From Diplolepis rosae (taxonomy: Eukaryota; Arthropoda; Insecta; Hymenoptera; Diplolepididae), in contig JAPYXD010000045.1 in the NCBI GenBank assembly GCA_030998225.1, forward strand, positions 992,001 to 1,056,000: DNA of 64,000 bases, written 5' to 3'. The position numbers were made by a program, and so were the translations under genes. This document shows, in pieces, positions 55,822 through 64,000 of this stretch. Each line of letters begins with the position of its first letter. Positions within the stretch are counted from its first letter, which is position 1. The notes beneath the pieces are model-generated. The model was not told the origin of the DNA, ran no database searches, and saw only the letters and a list, made by a program, of their open reading frames with translations.

Positions 55822-56487
55822 GCCCGGCGATTCCTGAAACACAAAATAAGACAAGAAACTTAACTGATAACCATCGAAGTTTAAAGAATGCGCTATTACT
55901 TAAAATTTCTCGCATTAAAGCTAGAGAAGACACACGTAAAAGGACGCCGGCCCGCTGAACATTTAACTCGTAAACAACCGAAAAGTCATCCGTTGATATC
56001 CCAGAACCAAATAGCTCCTGGTAAAGAAGAGTCAGTTTTCCGACGGCACGTCGGGACAAGATTTTCCACACCGCCAGATAGAAAAGACCTAACGGGTCCT
56101 CAATTTCGTATACTTTAAGTTTCAAACTGTTGCGATCACCCACAAAGACGTAAGCACCAGGATCCGTTATGCCTATCAAAGGGCCCTGCTCCACATGATA
56201 AAGAAGAGAAAAATCAAAATCCCGCACTGCGATCGTAAATTCACCACTGTGGGAGCCCGCAACTGCAGAATTCAACGACGTTGTGGACCTTCCAGAAATT
56301 TGTCAATTAAAGCTAGTTCCTTGACAGGACTAAACATTCCGCACAAATTCAACACTAACTAATGCAACCCGCATGCTCTCACTGCTACCATAATATGGAA
56401 TGAGTACTCACCAGTAGTTCCCCACCACGATGACATACTCGAGGAAGACGTGCAGCAAGACGAACCACAAAGGACCAAAAACACCAT
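55822..56487 (-). CDS. Unrecognised gene, possibly secreted; last exon interrupted by the foldback element
   Basis: A three-exon model fits on the minus strand: 56,487-56,412 (ATG; hydrophobic start MVFLVLCGSSCC), 56,262-55,865 (133 codons), then an exon starting at 55,833 after TGTGTTTCAG. Phases agree (1, then 0) and donors GTGAGT and GTTAAG are present. Codon use is less AT-biased than the surroundings. No domain is recognised. The exon 3 sequence runs into the foldback element after about four codons and terminates within its end (TGA, complement of 55,792-55,794). If the element and one GCCCG are removed, exon 3 continues at 42,554 downwards to a TGA at 42,516-42,518 and a GTAAGT-type donor near 42,411. 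The signal peptide is tentative because a Ser-rich stretch follows. Confidence 0.5.
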
Positions 56488-56499
56488 GTGAAGTTACAG

Positions 56500-58977
56500 T
56501 AAAAATGACTAACTCGAAAAGCCAGTAACAAGCAGCTGCAGTATGACATCAGTGTACATAGAAAAAAAATAGTACTGCTATTTTAATAACCTAATGGAGA
56601 CGTTAAGAGGTTATTAACATGGTTTTATCAACATTAAGTTAACATTAATAACTTTATGAACTATTATCAAATTTATTTAATTGAATATGAACAAATACCC
56701 CTTGATTGTTAAAAATTGCTATTTTATTCTAGACGATCAATTACAAGTGATCAATAATGAGGAAATTTATTACCTATCATAGGTTATAGACAGAAAGTTG
56801 ATTGATTATAAAAGATCGATAATCTGGAATCAATCATCGACTATAGGTAGCTACAAATAAATAGATGCAGGTGTACTTAGCCAATACATGCATTTATTTC
56901 TTACTTAAAGTTATGCAATAGAGAGAAAGGAAGGGGTACAAAAGCGAAATAAGACTCATCCTTGACTATGTCCAAAAATGAAAGTACAAGGAAGTCGCAA
57001 TTATTGGAACGAACTTTGTTTTCTATCACTTTTGCGCAATTCACTGGAACCAAAGTGACTTCCATCACTTTTGCACGACTTCACTCCCACTGCTCCTATT
57101 ATTGGAAAATCTAATAATATATATATCGCAGGCTCACCAAAAACATACTGGAAGACTTTGTGAAGAGTACATGGATAGAAATGTTAAAAGCCGTAGGTTG
57201 TAGGTCTAATTCTCCCTCGGTGGGACTCATTTAGGTAGGTTTTATTCAGCTTCAATTTGGAATTATTACCATCGGAGATGGTAAAATCCACTTTTATTGA
57301 TTTGACTTTCTAAGCCCTACTATAGTCGAAATATAAGAATGCTTGAAAGCGAAACATACCCATCATAGATGGTAAAAATTTGCCTCAATGTTTCCATTTT
57401 CACGACAGACAGCGAGTAATGATTGGCATAATAAACTTTACCATTATGATGGGACTTTTCCACAACTTTTTACAATAGTTCTGGTTTACTCTCTAAAATG
57501 GTACTTCTTCTCACGAAACGTAATACATTTAGCCATCAAATTTCTTGACATGTAAGTTTAATATATAGGTATCGTTTCATATTGTGAACCATACATAGCT
57601 CAATTCATTTATTGTTTGATAAATTAACATATATTTCAATTAAATGCTTTATTATTATTGTGAACAACTCAGGGCCCATAGACTTGACAAGTGACATCGT
57701 ACCCATAAAAAAAATAAATGATAAGACCTTACCAACCTGATATAATCAGTTATGCGCCTCCCTTACATCCAAAAATCTAACCTACCCTTTGACAAGACTT
57801 GAAAAAGATTGTTTGAGGACAGTTGGTTGATTTCGAGTATCAAAAACAATAAGAGAGATAACGAAAATAGTACCTGTCTCACACAACCTGAAACTTCCTG
57901 AAGTAGGGGTGGGGTAACACCTTGGCCTTGACGAGACGGGGAGTGTCTGTGGGATGAGGAAACGCCTGGAGTTGGGGAGAGGTACAATGGGTCTAGAACC
58001 TAAGTGCCGGTGGATCGTGCTGAGACTTCTCACTCTGATGATGTAATGTAATGTAGATTAGGAAACTGTGACGCTATCAAATTCATGCGTACACAGAATA
58101 ATCAGAAACTATAAAAAAATGAAAATCCCTTTAAATTGTATAGAAATACATCAGTCACCCTTCACATTGTTTTAATTGAAAAAAAAGTGTTGACATAGAA
58201 ACAAGTAAAATCACCTTTGCACTGACAGCTCGTGGCGATGTTCAACGCTTCATCACTATGACAAGTAACTTCATCCTTCTTTCTGTTAACGTTGACTTCA
58301 TACTGGCTGTTGCTTTGTACATCTAGGCATGGTCAAGTTAGTTAATTTACAAGAATAATAAAATGAGTTGTATACATTCTGCTGTTCCAAATGAAAACGT
58401 AGTAAGTCGCATTCGCTATAAAAGCGAGAGACACGTGAGCCTTCATTTGCTCACGAACATCTGACATAGCCTTACGATGTCCCGACTTCCGATGGAGATT
58501 CCCGAACGTAGAAACCCAGTAAAAAAAACTGATTGGGGCGAATTGAGATGAATTGATGGCTGTGAATTCATTTTAATCCCGCTTTCTGATTCGTTGAAAC
58601 GATTTGTGGTGCAATTGAAATGAATTAAACTGATCAAAATCGTGAGCGTGTATTCAACCGAATTGAAGTAAATTCAGCTTCTAGCGATCCAATTCGTGTG
58701 ATGGCCGAACGTTTGATGGATGACACGCATATTTAGACGCATTGAGATCAATTAAAAGTGCTGTCATCCAATTCAAGGATAATTCAGATGGAAAATAGGA
58801 ATTTGTTGTATTTATACACTACATTATATATAAATGAGTTAATTAAAAAAGAATAAGTAAGGTAAAGCGCCCAGTAATCGCCAAGTACCCAATCATCGCC
58901 AATATTTGTGAATATTTTAAATAATTATTCCACGAGAATATTTTCAGGAATTGTTTACCACATGTGACAATAAATTA
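56500..58977. other. Gene-free stretch
   Basis: No gene is supported. A short inverted or repeated 'atagatggtaaaa'/'ggagatggtaaaa' motif occurs near 57,275 and 57,370. Near 58,530-58,790 the word 'aattgagatgaatt' recurs. The overlapping open frames at 57,763-58,033 have no recognised domain. Confidence 0.5.
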
Positions 58978-59749
58978 CAGTGAGCGTAAAAAGTATTTTT
59001 ACACCTATTTTCCAATAATTGCGAAAGTTCTCTTAATTTTAGTTATATTTAAGATAAAATTTTCTGCGCTTTTCATAAATTGAAAGCTTCCTAATTTGTG
59101 CATAAAGCAATAAAAAGATGAAGTCATTTTGATATGTTTTAAACAAGATATTGCAAAAAAGGTGCAAATTTCATTGTTTTATTAAATTTGAAATAAAACC
59201 TGAAATAATAAATATTTTTCAATATCCTTGGGCTCATTTTAAAACTTAATTTCTGTAGAATCGCAGCAACTCATAAGTACAAATTGTGAAATTTCTTTCC
59301 ATATATATAAGTTTATAAGAAGCTGAAACATTTCGACTCTTTCTCGTTTTATATTTATAAACCTTTTTGATATTTCCATACCGAATTTTGGCCTAATTTG
59401 ACCGAAAATCTCCGCTTTTCAAGTTTCATTCATTGTTATCCTACACGTTAGTTGTTTTCAGTTTTCAAATCTCTTAATTTCTACTTAAACTTCTCATAGA
59501 CTTCAGGGAAAGAATTTTACAATTATGGTGATATTATTTCAAATTTATGAAAACAATTAAATTTGCTCCTTTTTTCAATATCTTATTTTAAACATAACAA
59601 AATAACTTCATCTTCTTATTTATTTACGCACAATTTAGAAAGTTTTCAATTTATGCAAGGCAGAAAATTTTATCTTAAATATAATTAAAATAAAAAGAAC
59701 TTCCGAAATTATTGAAAAATAGGTGTACGAATACTTTTCACGCTCACTG
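58978..59749. mobile_element. 772-bp MITE, CAGTGAGCG termini, TA duplication
   Basis: The ends CAGTGAGCGTAAAAAGTATT and inverse are mirrored for about 200 bp: 'cacctatttt.caataatt', 'taagataaaattttctg', 'agatgaagtcatttt' and 'aagatattg.aaaaa'. The flanks are TA (58,976-58,977 and 59,750-59,751). It is a Tc1/mariner-type non-autonomous element. Confidence 0.9.
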
Positions 59750-59751
59750 TA

Positions 59752-60520
59752 TATGCTATGGAAATATGAATTTCCATATTAAAAAAAAAGCTAAATTCAG
59801 CGGTGATGCGATTGCTGGGTGTTTTAACTTATATTTAATCTTCAATATATTTTTTTTATTTACTCTTATTAGAACCATAAATACAATAAACAAAACACGA
59901 TAAAATTCAGAAGATTTAAACAGTATTATTAATTTTTTAAACTCATCATTAATGGCTTTATAACTAATAAACTTATATACTTTACTTCTTAATGATATTT
60001 CAATTTTTTTTCTTTATACGCTTTGTTATAAAATCTACGCAGTCTTCTCAATATGCACATTTTCTTTTACTTATATGCAAAATTATAAACGCATTGAATA
60101 ATACTTTTTAAATAAAGAAACTTAAAATTACACACTCCTTTTTATTTAAGAAACGAATTTAGTATTAAAATATAATGTACTATCAAGATTTGTTATCCAA
60201 TTGTTTCTCAAAATTAAAACTTTTCTACTAATGAAGCCTAAAAATAATATAGGAAAATAGTACATACGTTTTAAGAAAGCACAGCAGAAAAGATTTTTCG
60301 CTTTCGACTTCACTTTCAGTCTACCATTCAGGAATAAAGTATGTTCAATGAAAGTTTGACGTTTCAACCGAGAATCTCAAATATTATTTGATATAAAAGT
60401 TCTGTATTAAATATTATTAACTTTTCTACTTAGTCCTTTTTATATCCATTTCTTTGTTACCTTAACACATCATTTTGAACGCTTATGAAATACTTTTTGA
60501 ACATCAAAATCCTTAAACTC
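59752..60520. other. Gene-free AT-rich stretch downstream of the BEN gene
   Basis: No gene is supported. It probably holds 3' untranslated and intergenic sequence of the minus-strand gene that ends near 60,521. Confidence 0.5.
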
Positions 60521-63277
60521 ACAAAGCATTTTTTTTTTTCAATAAACAGATACATTCTCCAAATTTGCAATTAAAACTGAGAGAAGGTATGATATTCTCT
60601 GCGTCTTGTATACTTGAAGGATCTTCATTATGAACATTATCTGAGTCATTTTGAGCATCTGATTTATCAGGATTATCTTTCGATGGAGATGAAAAGCATT
60701 CATCTTCGTTTCTACATTTGTAAAAATCGAATGCATACTCCGCAGTTTCATCGTTCTTTTTCTTGTCATTTTTCTCCTTTACTGTGTTTTCACCTTGGGA
60801 TAAACAATTTTCACTTTCACTATCAGATGACGGTTCGTTTTGAATGCGCCTGAAAATTGCTTCATCAATTTCCTGGGAGCTATCTTTACCTTTTTTTCTT
60901 GCCTTTCAGCACCTTCTTCCAAACTTTCTGAAACAACTAACTCAAGACTCTTTTCTACAATTTCTTCATTGTGTGGTTTTCTGCTGAGTGATGAAATTAC
61001 TTTTTCAGCTAGATCCAATATATCCGGCGGAATATCTGAATCACTAGCATTTTCGTTACTCTGTTTCTCCTTATGAGTTCTAACCTTATTTTCATTAGCA
61101 AATGGTTTTGTCTGTTTTTTGCCTACAAAATATATAAATTTAATGTATCACGATGATAAATAATTTTGACAACATACGGAACAATATAAGACACCATTTT
61201 TTGTATTACTCACTTCGACTATCACCTTTCATATCCGCAATTTTTTTGCGAATATAATCGCAGGTGTTTTCAGCTTCGATTTCTGCTTGCAATGTACTGT
61301 TTTTCTTTTCAACCGTTAACCACCATTTATAAAAATCTAAAGCCAAATGAATGGATAACGTATTAAAATAATAATAAATATGAAGTCAGTCATTATATTA
61401 TTGAAAAATCTCTCGTTGATGAAAAAAAAAATGGTTAGCACCTTTAATTGCAAAAACTGTTTTTGGATCCAGTTGATTTTCAGGCTTCTTTTGCTGTTTA
61501 TTCCTGTTACTTCCTCTTCCTGAAATTGTGCTGGCCAATAGAGTCTTTTCACCGAAGACCGCAACAGCTATGTTTTTAACAAACATTGAATGGGTGGTAA
61601 TATTAGACATTGCTAAGTAGTATGTACTCCGAGCCATCCAAACTCCCCGTCCTATGTGAATCTGGTGAAGAAAAAAAATATCCATAAGAAGTACTCCTGT
61701 TCGCGAAAATTTGTTTCGTTATAAAGAAATAACAAAATGAACACTCTTCACAGCTAATAATGGCATTAATTACATAGATAATACTCACTTGTGAACCGTC
61801 TTTTTTAACGAAACCAGATGGCAGGTATTCCATTTCTTCCGTAGTGTGACAGGGAACGTTATTCCGTTGATCCAAAAGAGCTGCCCAAAAGAAAAAATAC
61901 CTGTTAATATTGTATAAAAATATATCCATTGGAAGAAAATATTATATTTTTTTTGTTACCTTTCATCTCATGACAGTTGTTAATGCAACTTTTTTGTAAC
62001 TCTATGTTGAGATCTTCTAACACTAAGTTTATTGTTTACTGTTTCTAAATTTTTTTGCATTTCCTTAGTCTCTTGGTTTTTCTTCTCTAATTCGTCTTTT
62101 AAAATTTTAATCTCGTTCTGCAGAGATTGGGCTCTTTGAATGTGATTTATAATTCTGTCATTCCTTTTCTTTTCTTCTTCCGAATAACCAGGCAAATTCG
62201 AAATGTTAGTTATTTCAACGTTTGTCTTTTTCATATTGTCTTTCGTACAGCTCACTTTTTTGACTTTCATATTTTGCTGCGTTCCTTGACACTTATTTGA
62301 TGTTTGAAAAATAACATCGTCAACTGGAATAGTTTCCATTAATGTAGGCGAACTATTTGTCACCTGTTTGAGAGGCAACCTTTTTTTATCTGAACTGATA
62401 AGAGAATCCTTCTTTGGTTTCAGTGTATCTATTAATTCTTTTTGAGTGAACATTTTATTTTTCTTACATTGCGAGGCGTCTGTATTTTCGTTTGTTACTG
62501 TCTTTGAAGGTGGAATCACAGTGTCCAGTTTTGTCGATATCTTCATTGAACTATTGATTTTTGCCTTATTAGATGTTGTTTCCTTTTAAAAAAAATGTTA
62601 CAAATGATTAGAGTAAACTCCACATTCGTACTTATGTTTTAGGTCATGTATCAAATGCAAATGCCTACGTTGATATCAACCAAAGTACGAACTTATTAAG
62701 ATATCAACTTTGTAGGAATTTAGAGCTCATGCATGGCTGGCCATATCACTTACCCGATTCGTACCTTACCAACACTTCTTTTTCGCCTTGTGAATTTCGA
62801 CATGAATTGAGATATCAAGTTGAAACTTTGGGAAATGAAGTAAAAAGCACTAAAGAACGTTTATCTTGTCTTAAATATCTATAATAATAAATTCATTATT
62901 GGAAAAACTTTTTTCTAATTATAAAAATTGAAGACCAAATAAACGTTACTCAGTGCTTTTAATTTAATTTCTGAAAGTTTTAATTCGATATTTTAATTTT
63001 TGTAGAAATGTGAAGGGCGAAAAAAATGTTGGTTAGGTAGGGATCGGATAAGTAATACATGGACTTAAGTATGCAAATTGAGTAATCGTATGTATTATGA
63101 ATTAAATATTAAATTTTATTAATCATTTATAAGATAATTTACCACAGAACATTCATCATTAGTGCTATCGTTCGGCGAAGGCAGAAGATTTACAACTTCG
63201 TCAAGTTTTGTTCTTTTGCACTTTAAATTTTTGAGTCTCATTTCTAAGTTCCGCTTAACTCTTTGTATTTGGTCGAT
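60521..63277 (-). CDS. BEN-domain coiled-coil protein, at least six exons, two apparent frameshifts
   Basis: Exons on the minus strand: 63,277-63,143 (45 codons; first seen, earlier ones may lie outside), ~62,585-61,962, 61,880-61,789, 61,661-61,442, ~61,337-61,214 and ~61,122-60,521, all with GT-AG ends and matching phases. The second exon encodes a Lys/Ser-rich linker and a coiled coil (IQRAQSLQNEIKILKDELEK). Exons 3-4 encode the BEN domain: NCHEMKALLDQRNN, EEMEYLPSGFVKKDGSQ, IHIGRGVW, FVKNIAVAVFG, LDPKTVFAIK. BEN domains bind DNA and recruit chromatin factors. Exon 5 is helical (DFYKWWLTVEKKNSTLQAEIE); exon 6 is acidic. Breaks: a one-base shift near 62,020-62,035, and another in an A7 run at 60,891-60,897, where one more A would rejoin two long coding frames. 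They could be assembly errors or decay. Confidence 0.78.
62750..63052. mobile_element. ~300-bp palindromic MITE in a BEN-gene intron
   Basis: Arms of about 110 bp are mirrored: 'accttaccaacacttctttttcgcc', 'atatcaagttgaaactt' and 'aaaaagcact' on the left against their complements on the right. The centre has 'aacgtttat'/'ataaacgtt'. It is related in plan and words to the palindrome at 640-975. It lies in the intron between exons 63,277-63,143 and ~62,585 onward. Confidence 0.75.
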
Positions 63278-64000
63278 CTGAAATGAAACGTTTATATTCA
63301 GTTTTACATAATTCGAATTGCCGGTATTGAAATGTAAGGGGGTAAAACTCCGGGTCACTTCACACTTTTTTCCCTTAATTGCAGAAATTAGTTCTAGTAT
63401 ATGAAATTAAAAAAAAAGTACGGCCTTGAAAATAAAACTTCCAAGTTGAATAACAAAATTATGGATTTGAAACCATCTGCATTCAGTACGATCAATTCTA
63501 TACGCTTCTAATTTTAAATTCGAAATTTTGAAATTCTGTACCTACGAAATTTCAGCATTAGAAATAAATTGCCATCAATTATTAAAAATTTTATAAAGAA
63601 GTATTAAAACTTATAGATGTAAAGTAAAACTTCAGATTGAGGAAATAATTCTTAAGATACATAAAAGGTAACATTTTAAAATGGAAGTTTTCAAAAGACA
63701 GTAATTTCAGATTTGAGGCACTGGAAAAGTAATCATTTAAAAATACTTAAAACTACCGCATTTTTAGGCTTGACAATCTTGCACATTTACAAGCTCAAAA
63801 TTTGCAAAGGTTAAGTTTAAATCTTTTGTAAAGATAAATAAAAAATGGAACCCTGAACACTTCGTTTACAAGTAGAAAATTTAAAAATTAGAATTGTTAA
63901 ATAGAAATTCATTCAATCATCTCAACATGCGTTTTGTTTGAAGTACTTTACTCATGATGAAGAAAAAATGTTCCCTCCATAAGAGTGCAACACTTTAAAC
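63278..64000. other. AT-rich stretch, probable intron or 5' flank of the BEN gene
   Basis: A polypyrimidine/CAG acceptor lies just before 63,277, so at least part of this stretch is intron. No exon was recognised up to the window end. Confidence 0.5.

Noticed and set aside
1..64000. CRISPR array, phage or bacterial defence system
   Set aside because: Repeats have no uniform short-spacer pattern, and introns plus transposon types show nuclear eukaryotic DNA.

Overview
The window is AT-rich eukaryotic DNA, most probably from an insect and possibly a hymenopteran. The organism call is an inference. It rests on a BEN-domain coiled-coil gene, THAP and Myb/SANT-like (trihelix) coding exons, an insect-type gypsy/errantivirus relic, R1-like non-LTR fragments and mariner, Tc1, Merlin, Harbinger, P-like, hAT-like and TTAA-type DNA transposons. 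Genes have short introns with GT-AG ends. There are no bacterial operons, CRISPR arrays or phage genes. Most of the window is nested repeats, and only a few gene models are convincing.

Layout. 0-4.2 kb: a palindromic repeat, then a minus-strand six-exon Myb/SANT-like gene carrying two stop codons and cut by an 848-bp MITE with a TA duplication. 4.2-10.3 kb: no gene seen; several small inverted-repeat elements, one CpG-rich. 10.3-12.4 kb: ~300-bp tandem repeats followed by a nearly intact three-exon Harbinger transposase with one stop codon (minus). 13.5-14.85 kb: an R1-like retroposon 3' end and a 540-bp dispersed repeat. 15.5-26.4 kb: a broken THAP exon, long-arm MITEs, a 1.93-kb P-like element with a perfect 8-bp duplication, a second retroposon 3' end with a 13-bp duplication, and a set of nested palindromes. 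27-28.4 kb: two histone-type stem-loops and a Merlin transposase relic (minus). 28.7-33.1 kb: a three-level nest of inverted-repeat elements. 35-42 kb: gypsy/errantivirus debris (reverse transcriptase on minus; integrase and envelope on plus) mixed with mariner and Tc1 insertions.

42,560-55,821 is the most striking structure. It is a 13.3-kb foldback element with arms of about 3.3 kb, subterminal ~146-bp tandem repeats, arrays of GC-rich hairpins, and hAT-like, mariner and TTAA-type insertions inside. It is bounded by a 5-bp duplication (GCCCG) and matching termini, so it appears to have moved as one unit. It lies inside an exon of an unrecognised minus-strand gene, whose upstream exons are at 55,833-56,487.

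56.5-60.5 kb is mostly gene-free apart from a 772-bp Tc1/mariner-type MITE. 60.5-63.3 kb holds a minus-strand BEN-domain gene of at least six exons with two apparent frameshifts, one of them in a homopolymer run. Its 5' end may lie beyond the window.
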